Part shown: positions 1 through 7,183 of the stretch, one piece after another
Numbering within the stretch: the stretch's first letter is position 1
How the letters are laid out: each line of letters opens with the position of its first letter
NCBI GenBank assembly: GCA_035636095.1
Contig: DASPZU010000024.1
Location: 1-64,000 of the forward strand
Reading direction: 5' to 3'
DNA length: 64,000 bases
Origin: Gp7-AA10 sp035636095
GTDB lineage: Bacteria; Acidobacteriota; Thermoanaerobaculia; Gp7-AA8
Program-made: the position numbers and the translations under genes
The notes under the pieces: generated by a model
Told to the model about the DNA's origin: nothing
Databases searched by the model: none
What the model saw: only the letters and a program-made list of their open reading frames with translations

Positions 1-49
1 TTCCTGCTCTCGATCTACCGGCGCTTCTCTTCTGGTAGGCTCTCTCCAT
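1..49 (-). CDS. Possible start of a leftward gene (partial)
   Basis: A leftward ATG at 49 has a good AGGAG ribosome-binding site 6-8 bases upstream and stays open to the window edge. The 16 visible residues begin MERAYQKRSAGRSR and are rich in Arg and Ser. I do not recognise them. The frame sits immediately beyond the junction where the receptor copy is truncated, so it may belong to an inserted element. Only 16 codons are visible, so this is tentative. Confidence 0.3.
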   Translation of the reverse strand, partial: MERAYQKRSAGRSRAG

Positions 50-108
50 GGCGGTTCTCCTTTCTCTTTCACAACCGGATCGTACGACCCGGTGAAAGGA
101 ACCGCCAT
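48..108. repeat. Nested inverted repeat
   Basis: ATGGCGGTTCTCCTTTC at 48-64 is matched by its reverse complement, lacking two bases, at 94-108. Between them 73-92 is itself nearly palindromic around CGTACG. The whole forms one long hairpin of about 60 nt. It lies just outside the end of the truncated receptor and contains the ribosome-binding site of the partial leftward frame. This could be the terminal structure of a transposon or a transcription/translation control hairpin. Confidence 0.6.
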
Positions 109-109
109 C

Positions 110-1216
110 TCACTTTTCAACTAAGCTCGGGACATCCTCTCGCGGCCGGTCGAACGGCACGACACTGCGCAGATCCATGACCCGGTTGCCGGCGCCGGCC
201 ACCGTATTCGACGCTTGGTCGCGCTCGTCGATGTACGAGGCGATCACCGAGTGTTTCGGCGCGACCTGCGCGGTCATCTTTCCTTCGTAGCGGCGCTCCT
301 TATCGGGGACCACATACCGAATGTTCGTGAACGTCGTCTGCGCTCCTCTCTCGATCTTTTGATAGCGGCCGGCGCTGAAAAACCACAGCCGATCGCGGAC
401 GATGCGCCCGCCGTACGTCCCCTCGAACTGATGACGAATCTCGTTGGGAGGGTCCGCCTGCGCGGCGAGATCCGTTTTGTGTGCCCAGCTCGGGTTCGTG
501 ATGTTGTCGCGGAGCGAGCCTGAAAATTCGTTCCCTCCCGATTTCGTGATCGTGCTGACGACACCGCCAGTGAACCGGCCGAACTCCGCCGACACTCCGC
601 CGGTGAGGACAGTGGTCTCCTGAATCGCATCTTCGATGTAGAGCGGATTCGGCTGCCCCCGCAGATTCTCGTTCACGATCACGCCGTCAACGAGAAAGAG
701 ACTGTCGAACGAGTAGGATCCCGATATCGTGATCTGATTCGTCGGTCCAGCCTCGGTTACTCCTGGCGAGAGCAGCGTGATCGCATTGATGGTCCGATCC
801 AGCGGCAGCGCATTGATGGTGGCCATCTTGAAATTCGTGGTCACCTGCGTGCTTTCGGCCGCCGGCGCTGCACCTGCCGTAACTGTCATCGCTTCCGACA
901 CCGCGGCGACTTTCATCTCCACGTCGGCGTGGCTCGTTGTCGCGACATCGACGGTCACGCGTTTGCGCACGCTCTGCAATCCCGACAGCTCGAAGACCAC
1001 CGTGTACTCGCCGGGCGGCAGGGAAGGGAAGTAGTAGCCTCCAGCTTCACCGCTGGTTGCCGTGCGCGTGCCCTGCAGGGATTGCGAGGTCACCGAAACT
1101 GTCGCGCCAGGCAGCACTTTGCCCCCGCTGATTACGGTTCCGACAATGTTTCCCGTGGTGGCTTGCGCAAAGAGCCCACAAGGGATGAGGAGAAGGACCA
1201 AGGCCCGCCCCCACAT
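110..1216 (-). pseudogene. Truncated TonB-dependent receptor (second tandem copy)
   Basis: This 368-codon frame repeats the first third of the neighbouring 1000-residue receptor: signal peptide, carboxypeptidase-regulatory-like domain, plug with the INALPLDRTINAITLLSPGV region and the start of the barrel. Identity to the neighbour is very high through the plug and early barrel, then stops after FDRPR and a short unrelated tail ends at a TGA. The barrel, about 630 residues, is missing, so it cannot form a functional outer-membrane transporter. Start at 1216 was chosen because MWGRALVLLL begins the signal peptide; longer upstream frames only read back into the other copy. The start lies 5 bases after the stop of the intact gene. 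Confidence 0.85.
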
Positions 1217-1221
1217 TCGGA

Positions 1222-4200
1222 TTAAAACTTCAACCCCACTGAGAAGCGATAAGTCCGTGGGAGTTGATAGGCCGCGGCCGACGTCGGCGTACCGAAGTTT
1301 GGCCCTTTTTGCCAGTTCACGCCCTGTTGTGGCGTCTGCGTGAACGGATTGAAGGCTGTGCAGCGCGTGCTCGTTCCGGTCTGCAGACACGTTGTTTGAC
1401 GACGCGTTAGGACCGTCTTGTCTACCGAGGCCGGATTCTCGATTCCCTGCTGATTGAAAAGGTTAAGGAAATCGGTCTCGATGAACATACGCATTCCGCG
1501 AATGGGCGGCGCGTAGTAGTTCAGGCCGAGGTCACTCTCCGAGATGCTGTCGACGCGGAACGCGCCGCGATCGCTGAAGTAGTAGTTCACGTTGGTGGGC
1601 GCTGTGGCGTAGCCGGGATTCACGACGCCGTCGGGGGGGCCATTCGCGACGCCTTTACGTACGTCGATCGTGCCGACCGCGGAGTACGAGAGCGCGGAGT
1701 GGTACCGCTGCAGCAGCGAAAAATTGAACGTTCCGACCGGAGTGGGGAGATCGTATTGCGCCCATGCATTCATACGATGTCGCATGTCGGGACCGAGGGA
1801 GCCGATCGGATTGTTTTGCGCGAACCCGATGTATTCCGGATAGCTCTCCGGGCTCGTGAATCCGGTCGCAAAGCTGGGCGACTCGCCTTCGACATTGCCC
1901 CGCAGTTTCGCGTACGTATAGTTGCCGCCGACGGTGACGGCTTTCAGCACTCGCGAGTTGCCCTGCACTTGTAGTGCGTGGTATCGCCGGCTCAGGCCGC
2001 TGGTGCGATTCTCGATCACTCCCTGGTCGAAGGTGTTGCCATTTGGATCGACGGCTTTGCCAGTCGTGACCGTTCTCCGGACTGAATAGAACTCAGCCCA
2101 CTTGCGATGAATGTAGTCGGCGCGGACGTAGCCGCGACTGCCGAATGTCAGGCCGTAGCCGGCCGTCCATTCATCCATGTACGGAGCGTGGAGCGAATGA
2201 TCGAACCGGCTGGTCGTGCCGGGGATGAAGGCGCTGGTCAAAAGCGGTGGACCGGCCTTGGTGCCGCCGGCGGAGTTGAACCAGTCGAAAACGCGCTTGA
2301 TGACCTGGTCGGTCGGAACGAGCTGGCCGATCGCCGTTCCCGGCGCATTGATCACCGGTCCTTTGTAGTCCCAGTAGTACGAGGCATACCGCCCGGCGGT
2401 AGCGGTGTTGTCGGCCGGTCCTTGATCGACCTTGGATACGTAGCGGCCGTAGCTGACGCTGAACCGATGGCGCCCATTGCCCTTTGGATCGAAATTAGCC
2501 GCCAGCCGCGGGCTCATGGCGCTGTCGTCGACAGTCTTGTGTCCGGCCTGATCGTGTCCCGATGCTTTGTCGTAGCGGCCGCCAACGCTGAAGCTCCACT
2601 TCTGATTGAGATCCCACTTGTCATTGATGAAGAGCGATCGGACCGCGAAGTCGGATGTCTTAGAAAGCGACGGCACCGGGTCGTATTCGATCTCGCCCGC
2701 GCTGGTATCGGTGCCAAAGTAAACGTTGGTCGACGTCAGCTGCGACGATGTGGTCGACGAGCAAGCTACCGCGATTCCGCCTTTGTCGCACAGGATGATG
2801 CCGTGGACGCGGAAGTCGCTTCCCGACTGGAAATTGTTCTCGTTGCGGAGCTGATGAAATTCGTCATAGCCGCCGACGACGCTGTGGTTCCCGACCGCGC
2901 GCGTGCTGAGGAAGTACGAGCCCTTGGCCAGGTACTCCTTGTTGTTCCGCTGTTTGGCCGGGCACGGCGAACCGCAGAAGGTTGCCGACCACATCCTGTT
3001 TCCCGACGATGTGTCGAGCAGCAGCGTGCCTTGTTCCAGCGTCCGATTTTCGGCGCCGTTGGTGAAGCGATCGCGCATCCGGCTGAACTGTCCTTCCAGC
3101 AGCAGGTTTTGCGAAAGGATGCCGTTGTAGTTGAGCGAGACCAGCGATCGCGGCCGGTCGAACGGAACGATGCTGCGCAGGTCCATCACCCGGCCGTTGG
3201 AGATGCTGTTGTCGATCTTGTCGTGTTCATCGGTGTACGACCCGACGATGGAATGCCTGGGCGTGATTTGACCGGTCAGCTTCGCCTCGTAGCGCCGGTC
3301 GACATCGCTGGAATGAAACGGAATGTTCGTGAAAGTCGTCTGGCGCAGCGTGTCCGTCTTTTGATAGCGGCCGGCGGTGAAGAACCATAGGCGGTCGCGT
3401 ACGATGCGCCCGCCCAGCGTGCCTTCATATTGATGGTTGAGGTTATCGAGCGGAGTGACCTGTCCGACGAAATCGCTCTTGCGCGTCCAGCTCGGGTTGG
3501 TCAGGTTGTCGCGCAGGGACCCCGAGAATTCATTCCCGCCCGACTTGGTGATCGTGCTGACTACGCCGCCGGTGAAGCGTCCGAACTCCGCCGAGACGCC
3601 GCCGGTGAGCACGGTCGTCTCCTGAATTGCGTCTTCGATGTACAGCGGATTCGGCTGACCGCGCAGGTTCTCGTTCACGACCACACCGTCGACGAGAAAG
3701 ATGCTGTCAAATGAATGCGAGCCGGAGATGGTGATCTGGCCGTTCGGCCCGGCGTCAGTGACGCCGGGCGAAAGCAGCGTGATCTGATTGATGGTGCGGT
3801 TGATCGGCAGCTCGTTGATGGTGTCGATCTTGAAGTTGGTCGTTACCTGCGTGCTCTCGGCCGTCGGTGCCGCCGCCGCGGTGACTGTGATGGCCTCGGA
3901 AACCGAGGAGACCTTGAGATCGACGTCGGCGCGGCTGGTGGTGGAAACATTGACACTTACCCGTTTGCGAACGCTCTGCATGCCCGCGAGCTCGAATGTG
4001 GCGGTGTAATCGTCGGGGGGGAGGTTGGAAAAGTTGTAACCTCCTGCCTCGCCGCTGACGGTCGTTCGCGTGCCCTGAAGCGCAGACGACGCGACGGTAA
4101 CCGTCACTCCTGGCAACGCTTTTCCATCCGTGGTGACTCTTCCGAGGATCGTGCCGGTCGTGGTCTGGGCCAGCAACGTCGCCGGCAAGAGGAGCAATAG

Positions 4201-4224
4201 CGAAAAACGCCAGAGGATCTTCAT
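1222..4224 (-). CDS. TonB-dependent receptor with carboxypeptidase-regulatory-like domain (Oar type)
   Basis: A 1000-residue outer-membrane transporter. Residues 1-19 are a signal peptide ending in LLAQ; about 20-105 form a beta-sandwich carboxypeptidase-regulatory-like domain (TTGTILGRV start, PPDDYTATFELAG); about 110-230 are the plug, with SGGNEFSGSLRDNL following it; the rest is barrel, ending in the aromatic C-terminal signature YRFSVGLKF. This architecture is typical of Acidobacteriota and Myxococcota receptors that import unknown, often glycan or peptide, ligands with TonB-ExbBD energy. A GGAGG ribosome-binding site sits just upstream of the ATG at 4224. The substrate cannot be told from sequence. 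A truncated near-identical copy follows directly downstream. Confidence 0.95.
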   Translation of the reverse strand: MKILWRFSLLLLLPATLLAQTTTGTILGRVTTDGKALPGVTVTVASSALQGTRTTVSGEAGGYNFSNLPPDDYTATFELAGMQSVRKRVSVNVSTTSRADVDLKVSSVSEAITVTAAAAPTAESTQVTTNFKIDTINELPINRTINQITLLSPGVTDAGPNGQITISGSHSFDSIFLVDGVVVNENLRGQPNPLYIEDAIQETTVLTGGVSAEFGRFTGGVVSTITKSGGNEFSGSLRDNLTNPSWTRKSDFVGQVTPLDNLNHQYEGTLGGRIVRDRLWFFTAGRYQKTDTLRQTTFTNIPFHSSDVDRRYEAKLTGQITPRHSIVGSYTDEHDKIDNSISNGRVMDLRSIVPFDRPRSLVSLNYNGILSQNLLLEGQFSRMRDRFTNGAENRTLEQGTLLLDTSSGNRMWSATFCGSPCPAKQRNNKEYLAKGSYFLSTRAVGNHSVVGGYDEFHQLRNENNFQSGSDFRVHGIILCDKGGIAVACSSTTSSQLTSTNVYFGTDTSAGEIEYDPVPSLSKTSDFAVRSLFINDKWDLNQKWSFSVGGRYDKASGHDQAGHKTVDDSAMSPRLAANFDPKGNGRHRFSVSYGRYVSKVDQGPADNTATAGRYASYYWDYKGPVINAPGTAIGQLVPTDQVIKRVFDWFNSAGGTKAGPPLLTSAFIPGTTSRFDHSLHAPYMDEWTAGYGLTFGSRGYVRADYIHRKWAEFYSVRRTVTTGKAVDPNGNTFDQGVIENRTSGLSRRYHALQVQGNSRVLKAVTVGGNYTYAKLRGNVEGESPSFATGFTSPESYPEYIGFAQNNPIGSLGPDMRHRMNAWAQYDLPTPVGTFNFSLLQRYHSALSYSAVGTIDVRKGVANGPPDGVVNPGYATAPTNVNYYFSDRGAFRVDSISESDLGLNYYAPPIRGMRMFIETDFLNLFNQQGIENPASVDKTVLTRRQTTCLQTGTSTRCTAFNPFTQTPQQGVNWQKGPNFGTPTSAAAYQLPRTYRFSVGLKF

Positions 4225-4298
4225 GCATGCCTCCGCGGTGTAAAAAAATTAACGAACGCGGGTTGGACGGATCGGGTTGGCTCGGTATTCTACATTGA

Positions 4299-4889
4299 GT
4301 GATCGACGAGCGACGCGAGTTCCAGCGCCTCAATCTGACCAAGCCGGTCGAGGGGTGGTTCGGAGATTTCCCGGTGCTGATCGTCGAAGTCAGCGCCAGT
4401 GGCGCGAAGATCGTGCACGATGAGGAGATCCCGCGGAGCTCGCGCGGACTGCTGCGGTTTTCGTGGCGCGGAAATGACGTCGAGATCCTGACCCAGATCA
4501 CGCGCAGCGAAGGGGCGCGCTCCGGTGCTCATTTTCTGGAACATAGCGCCGCCTTGATACAGATGATCTCCGACTCGGCATCCGAGGTCCTGCGCGCACA
4601 ACAGGCGAACGCCAGCGGCAATCGCGAACGCAATGTCGTGGGCGACGAAACACTGACGTCGGTTTCGGCAGCCATGCGCGTTTCGAGCGGTTTTCTGCAA
4701 TACCACCTGACGTCCGAAGGCTGGAAATGTCATCGCGCCCTTCTTCCCGATCAACCTGACGATGGCTTCACGGTGTCCGCGAACGAATCGCAGGAACAAA
4801 TCGATCTTCTTTGCACCACCTACGAAAGCGGCGACGAGGAAGCGAAGCGGATGACGCGAATGATCGCCGAGGTCAGCGTCACTCGCTGA
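4299..4889 (+). CDS. PilZ domain protein
   Basis: A 196-residue soluble protein starting at GTG. The N-terminal half carries the two PilZ c-di-GMP-binding signatures: RREFQR near residues 5-10 (RxxxR) and EVSASG near residue 32 (DxSxxG-like, with Glu in place of Asp). The remainder, about residues 100-196, has no motif I recognise and may be an output or oligomerisation region. Family knowledge predicts a c-di-GMP receptor acting on motility, polysaccharide or transcription partners. The Asp-to-Glu change is a mild deviation. It is divergent from the receptor gene and its 3' end overlaps moeA by 11 bases tail to tail. Confidence 0.75.
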   Translation: MIDERREFQRLNLTKPVEGWFGDFPVLIVEVSASGAKIVHDEEIPRSSRGLLRFSWRGNDVEILTQITRSEGARSGAHFLEHSAALIQMISDSASEVLRAQQANASGNRERNVVGDETLTSVSAAMRVSSGFLQYHLTSEGWKCHRALLPDQPDDGFTVSANESQEQIDLLCTTYESGDEEAKRMTRMIAEVSVTR

Positions 4890-6129
4890 AGGGCGTTGCC
4901 ACCAGGACGGTGGCGATGATCTCGCCGGCGTTGACGTTGGTGATTCCGGTATCGACGATCGCCAATCCGTTGGCCTGCACCATCGATGTCGAGACGCCCG
5001 AGCCTTGTGCGGTCATGGGATAAGCGAGCAGCTCGCCGTCGCGCGCGACGACCCGCACGCGAAGATAGTTCCGTCGATCGCCGCGCGATTTGAGCGGTCC
5101 CATCAACCGCGTCCTCGCGATCGGCGGAAGGAGCCCGCTCTTCTGGCCCATCGCTTTGCGAAGCGCGGGCGCGATGAACAGGAGAAACGAGACCATGCAC
5201 GAGACGGGATTGCCGGGAAGGCCGAAGTAGACGCGGTCGCGCACTCGCGAGAGCACCACCGGCTTTCCGGGCTTCATGGCGATCTGCCAGAACTTCGTCT
5301 CGGCGCCCAGGGCGTCGAGCGCGTCTTTGACGAAATCGTAGGCCCCGACCGAGACGCCTCCCGACGAGATGATGAAATCGGATTCGAGCGCCGACTCGAT
5401 CGCGGCGACCGTCGCTTCGCGCGTGTCGCGGACGATACCGATCATGCGCGGAAGCGCGCCGGCCTCGCGCGCTAGCGCTGCCAGTGAGTACGAATTCGAG
5501 TTCACGACCTTGCCGAACGGTCGCGGCTGATCGACATCGACGATCTCGTCGCCAGTCGAGATGATTGCGACTTCCGGCTTTCGAGCGATGCGCACCACCG
5601 ACTTCTGCACGCTGGCCAGAACGCCGATTTCGGCGGCTCCGATGAGCGCTCCGGCGCTGAGCACGACCTCTCCGGCGTGCATGTCTTCGCCGCGTCTACG
5701 CAGGTTCACGCCGCGCTTCAGCGACTGTTTCACCGTCACGAAATCGGAGCCGGCGTCGGTGATCTCGACATGCGCGACGGTGTCGGCGCCGGCGGGAATC
5801 AGCGCGCCGGTCATGATGCGAATGGCAGTTCCGGCGTCCACTCTCTTGGTCGCGACGCTGCCCGCGGGCAGGTCTTCGATGACCCGCAACTTCACCGGCG
5901 GATTCGCGATGTCGTCGGCGCGAACGGCATAGCCGTCCATGGCGGTGTTGTCGGCTTGAGGGATGTCGGCATTGGCGACGACGTCCTCGCGCAGAACGCG
6001 GCCGAGCGCCTCGGTGAACCCGACCTGCTCCGTTCCCAGGAGAGCGATTTCCGCGAGGACGCGCTCCTGCGCCTCCTCGACCGAGATCATCCGCTCGCCG
6101 GCGCGCGGCGTTTGGAAGGTGGTCATCAC
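4879..6129 (-). CDS. moeA: Molybdopterin molybdenumtransferase MoeA
   Basis: A 416-residue protein of normal MoeA length. MoeA inserts molybdate (or, with suitable partners, tungstate) into adenylylated molybdopterin in the cytoplasm. Visible signatures are NTAMDGYAV near residue 60, the VVNSNSYSLAAL region near 210, SGGVSVGAYDFV near 255 and GLPGNPVS near 305, which form the MPT- and metal-binding cleft. It is the last gene of the leftward group that begins with an aldehyde:ferredoxin oxidoreductase and a MoaD-like protein, so its likely client here is a tungsten- or molybdenum-bis-MGD enzyme. The start may be the first or second Met; they are adjacent. Confidence 0.93.
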   Translation of the reverse strand: MMTTFQTPRAGERMISVEEAQERVLAEIALLGTEQVGFTEALGRVLREDVVANADIPQADNTAMDGYAVRADDIANPPVKLRVIEDLPAGSVATKRVDAGTAIRIMTGALIPAGADTVAHVEITDAGSDFVTVKQSLKRGVNLRRRGEDMHAGEVVLSAGALIGAAEIGVLASVQKSVVRIARKPEVAIISTGDEIVDVDQPRPFGKVVNSNSYSLAALAREAGALPRMIGIVRDTREATVAAIESALESDFIISSGGVSVGAYDFVKDALDALGAETKFWQIAMKPGKPVVLSRVRDRVYFGLPGNPVSCMVSFLLFIAPALRKAMGQKSGLLPPIARTRLMGPLKSRGDRRNYLRVRVVARDGELLAYPMTAQGSGVSTSMVQANGLAIVDTGITNVNAGEIIATVLVATPFSE

Positions 6130-6147
6130 GGCATCATAGCCCGACGA

Positions 6148-6531
6148 CTATTTCGGAGCCCGCCGATTGCTGAGCAACGTTCCCTGGCGCCGGCTCCACT
6201 CCGCCAGCGCGACACCGGCCGCTGCGCCGGCGACCGGCAGCAGGAGACTGAGTCGGTCCAACCACGCCGGGTTGAGCCGTCCAACCATGAACAGCGCAGA
6301 GACGATGAGAAACAATCCGGCGCCCACCAGGGCGTGGAGGCCGTAGATCAGGATCATGAGGAAGCCACCGAATGCGACGTCGACGCCGAAGCGTTCGCCG
6401 GTCACCAGGTGCGCTCCGCATAGCGTGCAGAACTCGGCCCATTTTGGATTGAGGATGCTTCGCCACCCGCTGTAGCGGGCATTGGTTTGCCCACAACGCG
6501 GGCAGTGGAGCTCGATTCGATGATCGCTCAT
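6148..6531 (-). CDS. Zinc-ribbon membrane protein of unknown function
   Basis: The likely start at 6531 overlaps the stop of the preceding SnoaL-like gene (ATGA), giving 127 residues; a longer frame to 6597 reads into that gene and is less likely. Near the N-terminus CPRCGQ and, about 25 residues later, CTLCGA make a four-cysteine zinc ribbon. Two hydrophobic helices follow (FGGFLMILIYGLHALVGAG into LFLIVSALF, and LLLPVAGAAAGVALA). I do not recognise the family. Its place between the oxidoreductase group and moeA gives no clear role. Confidence 0.65.
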   Translation of the reverse strand: MSDHRIELHCPRCGQTNARYSGWRSILNPKWAEFCTLCGAHLVTGERFGVDVAFGGFLMILIYGLHALVGAGLFLIVSALFMVGRLNPAWLDRLSLLLPVAGAAAGVALAEWSRRQGTLLSNRRAPK

Positions 6532-6899
6532 TCCCGATTCGTGATCCCGCGCGCGAACCGCCAACGCCCGTCGGAACCGCGCCGCGCCAGCGTCCATCCT
6601 CGCTGCGTTGTCTCCACGGGATCGCCGCCTTCGATCGGAATTGCGCGTGTCTTCTCGATCCCGATGCTGACGGCGAAATCATCTCCGGTCAGCCGCTCGA
6701 CCTCTTCCCACGAACGCTCGATGCGATACTTTTCACACGCCGCGCGCATCGCGGTCCGCACGTGGTCGCGCCCGCGCATCGCAGCCATCCCCGGCGTCCA
6801 GAATTCTGCGTCCTCGGTCACCAAATTGGCGAGCGCGTCGCAGTCACCGCGACGGAGCGCATCGACGAAATCCGAAAAAAGCTGATCGACTTCGTGCAT
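6528..6899 (-). CDS. SnoaL-like / DUF4440 (NTF2-fold) protein
   Basis: About 123 residues with the NTF2-like pattern: helix FSDFVDALRRGDCDALANLV, then FWTPGMAAMRGRDHVRTAM, and beta strands ending in RRGSDGRWRFARGI. Members of this family bind small ligands or act as accessory domains; substrate is unknown. I start at the ATG at 6899; a GTG at 6917 would add six residues. Its stop overlaps the start of the zinc-ribbon membrane protein. It sits inside the leftward AOR-moeA group. Confidence 0.75.
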   Translation of the reverse strand: MHEVDQLFSDFVDALRRGDCDALANLVTEDAEFWTPGMAAMRGRDHVRTAMRAACEKYRIERSWEEVERLTGDDFAVSIGIEKTRAIPIEGGDPVETTQRGWTLARRGSDGRWRFARGITNRE

Positions 6900-6911
6900 T
6901 AGCCGCTCGAT

Positions 6912-6955
6912 CACCACACAGAGGTCTCTGTGCTCTCTGTGCCTCTGTGGTGAAA
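6912..6955. repeat. CTCTGTG-type dispersed intergenic repeat
   Basis: The spacer upstream of the SnoaL-like gene is made of CACAGAGG, CTCTGTG and CCTCTGTGGTG units in direct and inverted order. Repeats of this composition are scattered between genes in many unrelated bacterial genomes, and their antisense translation (TTEAQRAQR) is a well-known spurious peptide. No gene is present. Confidence 0.6.
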
Positions 6956-7183
6956 CTATCCGCCCGAAAAGGCGACCACGATTTCGATTTCGTCGCCGCT
7001 CTCGAGCCGCACGTCTTTTTCGCCGTGCACGATGAGGTCTCCGTTGACGGCGAAGTTGTACAGCTCATCGCGCTCGCCCTCGATGCCGAGGTTGTCGATG
7101 ACTTCTCCGAGTGTGGCGGCGGTCATCATGATGACTTCCGGCCGGCCGTTGCGGAGCGGTTCGGGCAGGCGGACGGTGATCAT
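6956..7183 (-). CDS. MoaD/ThiS-family sulfur carrier protein
   Basis: A 75-residue ubiquitin-fold protein starting MITVRLPEPL and ending in the diagnostic Gly-Gly (VVAFSGG), which is adenylated and thiocarboxylated to donate sulfur to the pterin dithiolene. The start at 7183 overlaps the stop of the aldehyde:ferredoxin oxidoreductase (ATGA), a strong sign of translational coupling. MoaD-like proteins next to AOR genes are a recurrent arrangement and probably serve tungstopterin synthesis. ThiS is an alternative on sequence alone, but no thiamine gene is nearby. Confidence 0.85.
   Translation of the reverse strand: MITVRLPEPLRNGRPEVIMMTAATLGEVIDNLGIEGERDELYNFAVNGDLIVHGEKDVRLESGDEIEIVVAFSGG

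Larger units (their letters stand above)
1..139. mobile_element. Putative end of a mobile element truncating a TonB receptor gene
   Basis: The leftward receptor copy at 110-1216 matches its intact neighbour up to the segment encoding FDRPR and then diverges abruptly at about position 139/140. Beyond this lies sequence with no counterpart in the intact copy. It contains a large imperfect palindrome (arms 48-64 and 94-108, with a second nested palindrome at 73-92), and a leftward ATG at 49 preceded by an AGGAG ribosome-binding site. Abrupt loss of homology plus terminal dyad symmetry plus a new leftward reading frame is what an inserted element looks like. No transposase motif is visible because the window ends, so the family cannot be named and simple recombination remains possible. 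Confidence 0.4.

Noticed and set aside
2107..3390. 427-codon rightward frame inside the TonB receptor
   Set aside because: Antisense shadow of a GC-rich gene: no ribosome-binding site, Arg/Val/Asp-rich composition and no domain, while the opposite strand encodes a complete receptor.
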